From NCBI GenBank assembly GCA_965119685.1, contig OZ221971.1, forward strand, positions 2,480,001 through 2,544,000: a DNA stretch of 64,000 bases, in the 5' to 3' direction. Made by a program: the position numbers and the translations under genes. The notes beneath the pieces were generated by a model. That model had not been told where the DNA came from and ran no database searches. It saw only the letters and a list, made by a program, of their open reading frames with translations. The DNA is from Merdibacter sp965119685. Lineage in GTDB: Bacteria > Bacillota_I > Bacilli_A > Erysipelotrichales > Erysipelotrichaceae. The number at the start of each line of letters is the position of its first letter. Position 1 is the first letter of the stretch. Below are positions 46,192 through 55,232 of the stretch, one piece after another.

Positions 46192-47837
46192 CTCCTGGTA
46201 TATTGGAAATGACTCATCTAAAAGTCATTGCAACATACCTTTTCCTTTCTATCAACCTTTATACCCGTGGTTGATTACGGGGTTCATTGTCTGTATGATT
46301 GAAATATGTGAATGTGGATTTGTATTGCTCCTTGTGGCTCTGACTACTTTAGAAAGGTTCTTACCACTCCTTATTCCAAAATAATGATGAGTTAGATGAG
46401 TCTTTGAATTCGTATCTCGTTCCAGGTTTTATGGTCTAAGTGCTGTGGTTTCTTCACTTCACATACTCTTATTTCAGAAAGGATGTGTTTTTATGTTTCT
46501 TGTTGGAATCGATGTCGGTAAGCTCTCTCACATGTTTTGCATCATGGATTCTTCCAATGGCGAAATCCTCGTCAGTCCTGTTTCTTTTAAAAACAATAAA
46601 CAAGGCTTTGATTTTCTGATGGGCAACATCAAGCTTTATCCCAAAGACAAATTGCTGATCGGTATGGAAGATACAGGCCATTATCATTTCAACCTTTTGA
46701 AGTTTTTACTCGATTCCGGTTATACCGTTGCACTCATCAATCCCATAACGACCGATCTTACCCGAAAGATGCAACTAAATCCTACCAAAGACGACAACCT
46801 GGATACCATGACCATCTGTGATGTCCTGGCTTCCAGTCCTCGTAAAAAGGGTTACAGGATTTCTAAAATCAATAATTTTGAATTTTATGAGCAGAAACGT
46901 CTGACCCGTGAACATCACGATCTCAAGGAACAATTAAACGTATATGCCAATAAGCTTCAGAAATGTATTGATATCGTTTTTCCTGAATATAACTCTCTGT
47001 TTAAATCCAAATATGGAACTGTATATTTGAAGGTCTTAAAAGCGTTTGGCTGTGCGAATGCTATTGCTCATGCCGATATCCGCAATATTCGCAAATGCTT
47101 CGAAACCAATAGGAACGGCCGCACTATTTCACTGACACCGGAAAAATTAAAAGAAGCTGCTAAGCATTCGATCGGGTTTCCTTCAAAGGCTGAAGTGATC
47201 GAAATACGTCATCTGATCGATTTGATCGAATTGATCAAAGAACAAATCAACGATGTGGATATAAAAATAGAAGAGTTCAGCACGCAACTTAACTCTCCTA
47301 TCCTCACCATACCGGGAATCTCACATTTCTCCGGTACTTCTATTTTAGCTGAATTAGGAGATTTACGCAACTATTCTAAGGCGTCTCAAATCATCAAATT
47401 TGCCGGTGTTTCCCCATATAAGCATCAATCAAGTCAATATGAAGCCCAACATACAGCCATTACCAAGAAGGGATCACGATATCTTCGCAAAACACTTTAT
47501 CAGGTGATCTTACCTGTTATTCGCTACAATCCTGTATTTAACGAATACTATCATCTCAAGTTGTCGCAAGGGAAAGGGCATCGTTGCGCTCAGGGACACT
47601 GTGTACGAAAGTTACTTCGGATCATCTATCATCTGGTAATAACGAATCAACCGTTTGATTCAACTCTTTTAAAATAAGTCATTACTAAATTCTTAGATCC
47701 TCTACTAAGTTCTTTTTGTCATGCCTTTTTATTCACTATTTCAAAGATCGAGACAACTTCAGCTAACTAACTTCAATAAATTTTTATTTTCAGACTTTTT
47801 CATACAATTTACTTGATTTTTATATAGTTAGCTTTCT
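46192..47837 (+). mobile_element. IS110-family insertion sequence, copy B
   Basis: The second 1646-base copy, in opposite orientation to copy A. It begins CTCCTGGTATATTGG and ends GTTAGCTTTCT; CT at both ends is the presumed core. The left non-coding part (46192-46492) folds at least into hairpins AATGACT / AGTCATT and CCCGT / ACGGG. It sits directly after the stop codon of the BppU-like gene; the CT core is part of that TAG codon. Confidence 0.9.
46493..47677 (+). CDS. IS110-family transposase (copy B)
   Basis: Same 394-residue protein as copy A, intact, with DEDD residues and the C-terminal Tnp domain (PGISHFSGTSILAEL; GVSPYKHQSSQY). Start ATG at 46493 with AGAAAGGATG 6 bases upstream. It is transcribed against the prophage late genes around it. 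Base composition and codons do not differ strongly from the prophage. Both copies look functional. Confidence 0.95.
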   Translation: MFLVGIDVGKLSHMFCIMDSSNGEILVSPVSFKNNKQGFDFLMGNIKLYPKDKLLIGMEDTGHYHFNLLKFLLDSGYTVALINPITTDLTRKMQLNPTKDDNLDTMTICDVLASSPRKKGYRISKINNFEFYEQKRLTREHHDLKEQLNVYANKLQKCIDIVFPEYNSLFKSKYGTVYLKVLKAFGCANAIAHADIRNIRKCFETNRNGRTISLTPEKLKEAAKHSIGFPSKAEVIEIRHLIDLIELIKEQINDVDIKIEEFSTQLNSPILTIPGISHFSGTSILAELGDLRNYSKASQIIKFAGVSPYKHQSSQYEAQHTAITKKGSRYLRKTLYQVILPVIRYNPVFNEYYHLKLSQGKGHRCAQGHCVRKLLRIIYHLVITNQPFDSTLLK

Positions 47838-48843
47838 ATTCGCTAGGGAATGCCGGCTTTCCGGCAGATACCCATTCTGCGTATGTTCCTAAGTGGTAAC
47901 TCTCGTCATCCTCGCCTACGTAAAAGCAAGCACCCGCAAGATCAATTGCTGTTTGCAGATCATTACCCATATACACAGATGTCGCGCCTTTTAGGCTCAT
48001 CTTTTTCACCCATGCTCCACTTTCTTTTACATAGAAGTCTCCAGCTTCATCTCCGCTTCCTGTTACGATATACATGTCGTTGTCTTTGCCGGTTTCATCC
48101 GTCGGCGCCGATTCTCCGCTGTACACGATTCGCACACTTTCCGCGGCATTGTTCGCCGCAGTTGCAGCCTTGTTTGCCGCTTCGGCCGCCGCGTTCGCAT
48201 TCGATGTCGCTGTATTTGTGGCTTTGGCAGCAGTATTCGCACTGGACGCCGCTTCATTGGCACTGCTGGCGGCTGTATTCGCGGCCCCAGTTGCTGCGTT
48301 TGCCGCTGTGGTCGCCGTGCCTACTGCTTCCAACTTTTCATTTGCTTCGTTGACTACTTGCTGTGCGGCTGTATTTGCTTGGTTCGCAGTATTGATAGCT
48401 TGCTGAATATCTCCCTCATAGGGCTTCATCAATTCCTCAACAAATGTAGAAACGACTTGTTGCCAAGCGTCTGTATCGGGAGGTAAGATACTCAATTCGC
48501 CAACTGACGCATTAACCTTATAAACAATCACAGGAAGAACGACATTTTCAGTTTCTTTTGTTAAAGTGATACTGAGTGCTAAATATCCACTTTTGCTCAT
48601 AATGTCGTTTCCAATGCGAATCAGTCCATCGCTATCAATATTTAACGGTGTATGCTTTTCAACTTCTGCACACTCAACGATTTCAGAATCCAATAAAGCC
48701 GCTTGCACCGTTGGTATATATCCCGGATATTTGCTAGTGTCTTGAACAAATTTAATTTCAAATCCGTTTGACATCTGCGACGGAAGATCAAATGTATCAG
48801 TTGTGAGATTTAGTCCGCTTTGTGTGATTGTACTAAATATCAT
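47836..48843 (-). CDS. BppU-like baseplate upper protein / tail fibre adaptor
   Basis: A 335-residue protein. The N-terminal 140 residues (STITQSGLNLTTDTF, EIKFVQDTSKYPGYIP, IGNDIMSKSGYLALS) match the BppU N-terminal domain that attaches to the tail tip; residues about 150-250 are an Ala/Asn/Thr-rich heptad region (repeats of TAAxAANxAAxSAN) that should form a trimeric coiled coil; the C-terminus (YIVTGSGDEAGDFYVKESG) is a small beta domain. Stop TAG overlaps the CT core of IS110 copy B. It carries the receptor-binding cassettes encoded downstream, by inference. Confidence 0.8.
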   Translation of the reverse strand: MIFSTITQSGLNLTTDTFDLPSQMSNGFEIKFVQDTSKYPGYIPTVQAALLDSEIVECAEVEKHTPLNIDSDGLIRIGNDIMSKSGYLALSITLTKETENVVLPVIVYKVNASVGELSILPPDTDAWQQVVSTFVEELMKPYEGDIQQAINTANQANTAAQQVVNEANEKLEAVGTATTAANAATGAANTAASSANEAASSANTAAKATNTATSNANAAAEAANKAATAANNAAESVRIVYSGESAPTDETGKDNDMYIVTGSGDEAGDFYVKESGAWVKKMSLKGATSVYMGNDLQTAIDLAGACFYVGEDDESYHLGTYAEWVSAGKPAFPSE

Positions 48844-48859
48844 TTTTTATCACCTCTCT

Positions 48860-50620
48860 TTATAATGCCTTTAAGCGGTTTTTCAAAAGAGCATAATCCA
48901 TAGAGGTTATTTTGCCATCACCATTCATATCGTAATGAGCCACCATGTCATCGTCTGCCGTAACAACACCTGTTACAATCAGCCGAATAATATATAAATC
49001 TGCCCAAGTATATATATTAGTGATACCGCTGTTTTCAATCTTAACACCATCCTTAAACAGCCCTCCTGAATCAATTTGCCACCCTCCAATAGTTCCAGAG
49101 GAAGATGTTACTTTTCCGCTAATGTCTGCGTCTCTCGAAATTGTAACTTTACCGTTTTTATCAACTATAAAAACACCGTTAATATTGATGCTTCCACCCT
49201 CAATTTCATTTCCGATGATCTTGTTGCCGCGGATGGTAATGCCCATCAATTCACCAGTCGCGATAAAGTCGGCACTAAACTTTCCATCAATTGTCCATGC
49301 AGAACGATATGGACCATTGATTCCACTGTTTGAAAAACCTATGCCGTTTTTATTAACACGAATAAGGTTTACGGCATCATTTATCGTCGGTTGATCCAAT
49401 ACATAAATCTCTTCGGGCTGATTTTGCTCGTTCATTCCAAATACAACATAACCGCCCTTACCGCCTAGAATGAGTTGCGTTTGATAATTTATCATCTGCT
49501 GTATTTGGCTTGGTATCGTTACGTTTACAGCCTCATTCAGCGTTTTGTCAGTTGACGAAACTTTGTCAGTATTCCGAGCGATGACCGTGTCTAAGGTAAT
49601 ACTGGAATTTTCGGGATTCATATATTTCTTTTCTCTCTTTTTCACGATAAAGTATTTATCCAAATCGTGAGGGTTAGAGATCACCCTAACGGAATCGCCT
49701 AGATAAATCTTATCAATTTCGGCATCAACCAACGACATATCGAAAGCTGTGATACTAATGCTCACCGAACTTTCGATATTTGCTTGTAATGCCGCTTGCC
49801 CTTTTGTGAGAAGATTTTGCGGAAGTGTCACATCATCCCAAGTTTGCACACCGTAAATCCAGCCAAACAAATTCACCGCAGCTTGATCGAATATATAGTC
49901 TTTACCGCCATTCACCGATTCAATCGTCAACGGTAATTCAGTGTTATCATCTTTTACCCCTAAAGGGATAAGCGCCGTGATGATATTCTCTGCTGAAATA
50001 TGATTTGACAAATCAAGAATATTCTTTTGAAATTCAATAGTTTGGTTTGATAATGAATCATAGCTTTCTAAGTAGTCAAGATAGCGCACTCCATTCAGCA
50101 TGCGCACTCTTAAATACCCGCCCAAACGATTGACGAGTTTCTCTTGAATGACACTTAATGTGTTTGAATAATCATTGTCTATTCGATACACATTATCAGT
50201 GGAATTTGTGACTGTAACGCTCCCGATCTGAAACTTCTTTGCTTCTTCCACTTGATCATTGTGCTGATTTATGAGGTTTAGCAGATAGTCTCTGATCGTC
50301 GTGTTCTGTGTCGTGTTCGGCCGAACGATACTATCCAGCAAATACGCTAAGGAGCCCTCACATGTGAAAGTGCGGTTTCCGATAATATCATCATCGGTAT
50401 AAAGCACGCGGCCCTCAAACACCAGTACATCATCCTCGTATAGAGCGATGCCGGGAATCAACTTTTGCGGAGCATCCTTGTTTGGATTTGTCGTAGGCAG
50501 TGTAAACGTAAGAGTATTTGTCGTATTGACTTGTTCTGTCAAGTTTATTTCTGTCGCTTTATAGTCATCTGTTTCCGAATCGAACAAAACGGTATCTAAA
50601 TACTTCAACAGCAATTTCAC
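48860..50620 (-). CDS. Phage minor structural protein / tail endopeptidase-like with dockerin-like C-terminus
   Basis: A 586-residue tail protein. The N-terminal 350 residues (LTFTLPTTNPNKDAPQKLIP, YEDDVLVFEGRVLY, IRDYLLNLINQHN) match the N-terminal region of phage minor structural proteins (prophage tail endopeptidase, gp44-like hub). The C-terminal half holds beta repeats (NKIIGNEIEGGSININGVFI). The last 25 residues, with YDMNGDGKITSMDYALLKN, look like one calcium-binding dockerin or EF-hand repeat. Ends before BppU by 17 bases; overlaps the Dit-like gene by 4 bases. Confidence 0.8.
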   Translation of the reverse strand: MKLLLKYLDTVLFDSETDDYKATEINLTEQVNTTNTLTFTLPTTNPNKDAPQKLIPGIALYEDDVLVFEGRVLYTDDDIIGNRTFTCEGSLAYLLDSIVRPNTTQNTTIRDYLLNLINQHNDQVEEAKKFQIGSVTVTNSTDNVYRIDNDYSNTLSVIQEKLVNRLGGYLRVRMLNGVRYLDYLESYDSLSNQTIEFQKNILDLSNHISAENIITALIPLGVKDDNTELPLTIESVNGGKDYIFDQAAVNLFGWIYGVQTWDDVTLPQNLLTKGQAALQANIESSVSISITAFDMSLVDAEIDKIYLGDSVRVISNPHDLDKYFIVKKREKKYMNPENSSITLDTVIARNTDKVSSTDKTLNEAVNVTIPSQIQQMINYQTQLILGGKGGYVVFGMNEQNQPEEIYVLDQPTINDAVNLIRVNKNGIGFSNSGINGPYRSAWTIDGKFSADFIATGELMGITIRGNKIIGNEIEGGSININGVFIVDKNGKVTISRDADISGKVTSSSGTIGGWQIDSGGLFKDGVKIENSGITNIYTWADLYIIRLIVTGVVTADDDMVAHYDMNGDGKITSMDYALLKNRLKAL

Positions 50621-51033
50621 AAACGCTCACCTCCTATCCTATTCTTTTTCATCGGTAATGCATTGATTGATATAGTTACCTGTGCGTTATTGAAATCGTT
50701 TTTATCAGTGCTATCAACTGAACATCTACCTTCGTAATACCAGCTTGAATCACTAACAAAACGCACTTGAACCAATTGCCCATGATACCTATTGATAATC
50801 TCGTCTATGATTTTCTGCCAGCACGGCAACGGCTTCACAAATCCAAACGATAGAGAAATCGGCCGCCTATTGTACGCGATCTTTCCGAAATACTCCGTTA
50901 AGTCGTAGGATACATTTGAAAAGGGGATATCAATGAACGTTGTCTTTGCTGTCGGAGGAGAGATATTAAAACCAGTAAGCCCTAGTCCATAGTCATGCAT
51001 CATAAGCCGTGATTCTTTTTTCACGGTAAGCAT
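50617..51033 (-). CDS. Distal tail (Dit-like) protein
   Basis: A 138-residue protein located between tape measure and tail hub genes, where siphoviruses encode Dit. Segments FIDIPFSNVSYDLTEYFGKI and RRPISLSFGF fit the N-terminal galectin-like beta domain of small Dit proteins. The start at 51033 has GAGAGG 5 bases upstream; an ATG at 51048 overlapping the tape-measure stop is the alternative. Confidence 0.7.
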   Translation of the reverse strand: MLTVKKESRLMMHDYGLGLTGFNISPPTAKTTFIDIPFSNVSYDLTEYFGKIAYNRRPISLSFGFVKPLPCWQKIIDEIINRYHGQLVQVRFVSDSSWYYEGRCSVDSTDKNDFNNAQVTISINALPMKKNRIGGERL

Positions 51034-51044
51034 TACATCCTCTC

Positions 51045-53321
51045 TCATACGCCGAACCGTCCTTTCCTGTTAGTGATTAGCCCCATGTTTTGATCGACAC
51101 CATTTGTTGTCATATATCCAACTTGTTTGCCGTCCATAAATATGCCAACATTCGCCATCGCCGCCGCCAATCGATCGTAATCGATATTCAAGGTTTGAGT
51201 CATAAATGCATTTCCGTGGAATAAACTTTCCATACCTTGAATACCTCCCAGTGAACGCAGCTTTTCATTTTCTTCACGCGTCAACACCGCTTCGCCGTAA
51301 TCCAGATAAGCAGGAAAATAGTCGTTTGGAACGAAGTCCATACCGACTTTTAATCGTGGAATTTGCGGGACCGGCAATGGATTTTCACCCCATAATCCCA
51401 AAAATGGCTGACCGATGATCGGAATGCTAATGGACCTAATTCCATTCAGTAAGCCATTGATCGTATCAAATGGAACACGAATAACACGATTCACGCCGTC
51501 AAGGATACAGTTGACAATATTTCTAAATACGTTCGCAATACCATCAACCACACCGCTAAAAATCTTCCCGCCATTCGTAAATAGACTTAGAATTGTATTC
51601 CAGACGCCGGAGACGATGCCAGAAAGAGTATCCCACACTCCTTTAAATATCTTTTGTACACCTTCCCATGCTTTCGACCAATCGCCGGTAAATATCCCTA
51701 CAATGAAATCGATTATGCCGCTGAATAGCTCCATAATTGCATCGAATATCGCTTTAATGCTATCGAAAAAAGTTTGGAATGTATCAATCAAGAAAGTTAC
51801 GATCCTCATAACCACATCATCGAAAAATGAAGAAATACCATCCCATACATCTCGAAGAACTTGCGACACAGTTGCCCATGTCTCGTTCCACCAATTAGAT
51901 AACCCTTGAAAAGTCTCAGTAAACCACGCGACGATAGAGTTTATCAACCCACTAAACCACGCGGAAAGCCCGTTCCATATCTCTTGGAAAGTAGCCGTTA
52001 CTGCTTCCGTGTCGCCAAGCCATCCGAAAAAGGCTTCCGATACACCAGCCACTACTCCGATAATTACCGTCAATACTTGAATGATCGTGTTTAATGCGGG
52101 TATAAGCAATTGGCCGATTGGCACAAGTAATTTCTCCACGTTTCTCTTTAGCGCTTCAAGCTGCGCACCGATGCCTTTACTCATGGTGTCTTTCACACTA
52201 TCCATCGTGCCGTCAACTTTTCCAAACTCATCGCCAACAGACGTTAAAGATTCAATAAATTTGTAGTTAGCATCCTCACCCATTGTGCCAAATGCTAATG
52301 CACTCATAGTTAGCTTTTGCTGTTCGTTGTCGCAATTTCGTATATCGTTCACGATGGAATCTATTACATCTTTTTGTGTTGCTTCTCCATTCTGCCATGC
52401 TTTAAACGTTTCCTGTGTTTTTGAACTGAACGTATCTAACGATTCTTCGATAGTTCCGTCCGCTAACCGTGTCGTCACCTCGTTAATCGCATCATTCACT
52501 TTGTCCAAATTGTAAGCGCCATTCTGTGTCCCGTTTTTCAAGAGTTGGAAATATTCATCGGCTGAATATCCTGCTTGAGAAAACTTCCCGGCATACTCAG
52601 CTACGTTATCACCGAGTTCATCGGTGTAATTCAAACCTTGCTGCGCGCCAGATGCCATCAAGTCCATAGCTTCATCCGAACTTAACCCAAATTGCGTCAT
52701 CAGCTGTTCTGCCCCGCGCAATGTTTCATTCAGATCCATGTCGAATGTGTCTCGCAACGTCAGCGCATCCTCTGTGATTTTTTGAAGCTCTTGTGAATTT
52801 ATGCCATCAAACTGCTGTTTGACACGAGCAGCCGCATCTGCTACATCGTCTATTGATTCGCCGTAATTATTTGTATAAATGTCAGAAAGGACATCTTCAA
52901 ACTCGGCAAGTTCTTCCCCTGCAACTCCAGTCTGCGCAGAAAACCTATTCATAGCAGTTTCATAATCGGACGCCATCTTGACGCCAGCTGCACCAATGGC
53001 CGTAAAACTTCCAATCACTCCCGCTTTAGCTAACGCATCGGCTGATAACCCGACATTGCTTGCCATCTCGTCGAACGCACCTTTAATAGTGTCTTTAAGA
53101 CTTCCCGATCCATCTTTTATTTTGTCAAAAGCACCTGAAAAGGCTTTTGATATTTTGCTGGTGTTCGTATTAGCGTCAGCTGCAACCTCTTTGTTATCTT
53201 TCTTTTGTGCATCAGCGGCATCCTGTGATGATTTTTTTATTTTCCCCTCGGTCCTTTTTATCCCCGATATAGCTTTTGAATCATCAGTTTCAACCTCATA
53301 AATGACTTGACCGTCTGCCAT
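51045..53321 (-). CDS. Phage tail tape measure protein
   Basis: A 758-residue protein. Residues about 90-330 are the TP901-type tape-measure core (MASDYETAMNRFSAQTGVAG, AMDLMASGAQQGLNYTDEL), the middle holds several membrane-like helices and Trp-rich repeats (WNETWATVSQVLRDVWDGIS, FNVIIQ-type), and the C-terminus ends with a small globular part. Sets tail length and is passed through the tail at infection. The length predicts a tail of roughly 110 nm by the usual 0.15 nm per residue; this is a rough inference. It is the largest prophage gene. Confidence 0.93.
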   Translation of the reverse strand: MADGQVIYEVETDDSKAISGIKRTEGKIKKSSQDAADAQKKDNKEVAADANTNTSKISKAFSGAFDKIKDGSGSLKDTIKGAFDEMASNVGLSADALAKAGVIGSFTAIGAAGVKMASDYETAMNRFSAQTGVAGEELAEFEDVLSDIYTNNYGESIDDVADAAARVKQQFDGINSQELQKITEDALTLRDTFDMDLNETLRGAEQLMTQFGLSSDEAMDLMASGAQQGLNYTDELGDNVAEYAGKFSQAGYSADEYFQLLKNGTQNGAYNLDKVNDAINEVTTRLADGTIEESLDTFSSKTQETFKAWQNGEATQKDVIDSIVNDIRNCDNEQQKLTMSALAFGTMGEDANYKFIESLTSVGDEFGKVDGTMDSVKDTMSKGIGAQLEALKRNVEKLLVPIGQLLIPALNTIIQVLTVIIGVVAGVSEAFFGWLGDTEAVTATFQEIWNGLSAWFSGLINSIVAWFTETFQGLSNWWNETWATVSQVLRDVWDGISSFFDDVVMRIVTFLIDTFQTFFDSIKAIFDAIMELFSGIIDFIVGIFTGDWSKAWEGVQKIFKGVWDTLSGIVSGVWNTILSLFTNGGKIFSGVVDGIANVFRNIVNCILDGVNRVIRVPFDTINGLLNGIRSISIPIIGQPFLGLWGENPLPVPQIPRLKVGMDFVPNDYFPAYLDYGEAVLTREENEKLRSLGGIQGMESLFHGNAFMTQTLNIDYDRLAAAMANVGIFMDGKQVGYMTTNGVDQNMGLITNRKGRFGV

Positions 53322-53325
53322 GAAA

Positions 53326-53934
53326 TCACCTCTTTTCTGCCATATTTTTCAACGTATCAAATAAGCTATATAGATTGTTTGCAAACTGCTCCTCGCGCTC
53401 CTCTTGTGTCATTTCAAGCTGGTACTCTGTTTTTAGACGAATTAGCGCCGCACGTTCTTCTGCGTTGTATTTTGTTGGCGCGGGGATTGGTTTTTGCCTT
53501 ATATCGATGATCTGCATGATGCGCGTATCTGAACTCAATCCATTAAAAAGTGCGATGAATTTCCACCAGTGCAAACGTCTACACGAAAAAAGGTCTATGC
53601 CATAACATTGCATAAACCCAGCAAATATTTCTTTAGAATCTTGCTCAAAATCAACTACTTTTTTCGCATTTTCATGTTTTTTCTCACCTTTTCGCAAAAG
53701 TTCAAACGCGTTGCGAATCATATTTACTTTGAATAATACATCCTTTTTTCTCGCTTTAAATTTTGCCCAAAAAGTAAAAATGGATGAATATATAACTTCC
53801 ATTTTTTCCTCGTTTTCAAGGGAATCATCTTGAAGAACATCATGACATGCTAGTATTGTTTCAAAATCTGCATGAAACGTATATCTTTTTCCATCAATGT
53901 TGATTTCTCTAGGAAGCCTCTCATATAGTTTCAT
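53326..53934 (-). CDS. Gp15-family phage protein (tail assembly chaperone)
   Basis: A 202-residue protein matching the bacteriophage Gp15 family, with LHWWKFIALFNGLSSDTRIM as the hallmark. It lies directly before the tape measure gene and after another chaperone-like gene (overlap 4 bases). In phages such a pair (gpG/gpGT-like) assembles the tail around the tape measure. No frameshift site was recognised between the two here. Confidence 0.82.
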   Translation of the reverse strand: MKLYERLPREINIDGKRYTFHADFETILACHDVLQDDSLENEEKMEVIYSSIFTFWAKFKARKKDVLFKVNMIRNAFELLRKGEKKHENAKKVVDFEQDSKEIFAGFMQCYGIDLFSCRRLHWWKFIALFNGLSSDTRIMQIIDIRQKPIPAPTKYNAEERAALIRLKTEYQLEMTQEEREEQFANNLYSLFDTLKNMAEKR

Positions 53935-54326
53935 CGAAATTTTCTACGCTTCGCGTTCCTTTTCATCTGTTTCAACTTGTTTTTTCGTGCATCAGCAAAC
54001 ATCGGTGTCACAACGTCGTTAAAGAAAGGCATAATATCGATCAGCATTGATACATAGTCGTGTTCGTAGAAATCACTGATAGCTTTTGTGCCATCCTCGC
54101 CGAATGTTAGAATGAACAGTGCGGTGATTACTTCCCCAAGTTCCTTTGAATCGCCGAGTGTTCCGCTTTTCGACTTCTGGAGCAAAATATTCATTCTGCG
54201 TGACATCCCCATATACTCTTGCATCTTTTTCGCGATATTCATCTCACACTTTACTTCTAAAGTTTTGCCGTGGTACTCAATTTGTAGCGTCTCGCTTAAA
54301 ACTTCACTTCGCTTTATTTGATACAT
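53931..54326 (-). CDS. Tail assembly chaperone-like protein
   Basis: A 131-residue protein of gpG-like position and size, helical, with a strongly basic C-terminus (KNKLKQMKRNAKRRKFR). It follows the major tail protein gene and a terminator and overlaps the Gp15 gene. Family assignment is by position and general similarity. Confidence 0.65.
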   Translation of the reverse strand: MYQIKRSEVLSETLQIEYHGKTLEVKCEMNIAKKMQEYMGMSRRMNILLQKSKSGTLGDSKELGEVITALFILTFGEDGTKAISDFYEHDYVSMLIDIMPFFNDVVTPMFADARKNKLKQMKRNAKRRKFR

Positions 54327-54341
54327 TGTATTTTCCTCCTT

Positions 54342-54364
54342 AAAAAAGGGAAGCTAGGCTTCCC
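54342..54364 (-). terminator. Terminator between major tail protein and chaperone genes
   Basis: Minus-strand GGGAAGCC-TA-GCTTCCC (54364-54348) followed by six T (54347-54342), directly after the major tail gene. A partial terminator here would favour high expression of the major tail protein over downstream genes. Confidence 0.85.
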
Positions 54365-54365
54365 A

Positions 54366-54836
54366 TCATTCCTGTGTAACTGTGCCGCTTGATAGTTTCG
54401 GCTCGCCGTTGAATGCAAATTCAACACTAATTGCGGCACCATCAGTAGTAGCGCCACTGTACTCCTGAATGTTTTGCATCGTAACCGGTACAGTAACGAT
54501 AGAAGTTGTTTTTTCATCATTCTCAACGCGAGTAATCTGCAACTGTGTTTCGCGATTTTTCAGCAGTTTGTACTTTTTGCTGAAAATGAAGTCCTGTGCG
54601 GTATCTCCGAGAACGCGAACACCTGTCAATGTGACTACTGGCGCCATTCCTGTGACATAGTTATTCGCAAAGCCTTTTTGGCACAAAAAGAAATACTGTT
54701 GCAGCACTTCATTTAATGCCTCGGTCACATTGTTGAATCCGGCACAAAGCGGCGACCATGTAGGATCATCTTCTGCTGGCGTTGTATCAATTGCCAGTGA
54801 AATGCCATAAGTGACTAATAAATTCGGTTGTGTCAT
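54366..54836 (-). CDS. Major tail (tube) protein
   Basis: A 156-residue protein with the beta-rich fold expected of siphovirus tube proteins: VTYGISLAIDTTPAED, ALNEVLQQYFFLCQKGF and VVTLTGVRVLGDTAQDFIFS. It lies between head-completion genes and the chaperones and is followed by a terminator. Forms the tail tube hexamers. Confidence 0.8.
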   Translation of the reverse strand: MTQPNLLVTYGISLAIDTTPAEDDPTWSPLCAGFNNVTEALNEVLQQYFFLCQKGFANNYVTGMAPVVTLTGVRVLGDTAQDFIFSKKYKLLKNRETQLQITRVENDEKTTSIVTVPVTMQNIQEYSGATTDGAAISVEFAFNGEPKLSSGTVTQE

Positions 54837-54839
54837 TTT

Positions 54840-55232
54840 TTACGCTCCTCTCATATAAAATTTAATTCGTAACGAACTTCCGTAAACCCATTGATCGTTT
54901 CCCTCGCGTCCAATTAAACGCGGACTTCCGACTGTCTCAATATCATAGATTTGGAAGTTGTCATTCGATGGGTATTGCTTTTGCTTTGTAAGCGATAGAT
55001 GGATCTCATTCAATGTCTCAAACACAAGGACCTGATCCTCATTTTTTCCATTCAAAGCAATAATCCAATCAACAGTTGAATTTTTATCAAAAAAGGGATT
55101 TGGAGATGCAGGCGTAGGTAATACGCATAGTCCGTTTCTTGGGATGTCTGATCCGACATAAATAATCGAGTACGGTTTAGATTCGTTCATTAAGCCGATC
55201 GTCGCTTGTAATACATCATTGTAAACTGTCAC
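54840..55232 (-). CDS. Phage minor capsid / tail terminator-like protein
   Basis: A 130-residue protein in the position of the tail terminator (gpU-like). Central segment IALNGKNEDQVLVFETLNEI followed by HLSLTKQKQYPSND; family of minor capsid proteins in Firmicutes siphoviruses. Overlaps its neighbour by 4 bases. Confidence 0.65.
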   Translation of the reverse strand: MTVYNDVLQATIGLMNESKPYSIIYVGSDIPRNGLCVLPTPASPNPFFDKNSTVDWIIALNGKNEDQVLVFETLNEIHLSLTKQKQYPSNDNFQIYDIETVGSPRLIGREGNDQWVYGSSLRIKFYMRGA

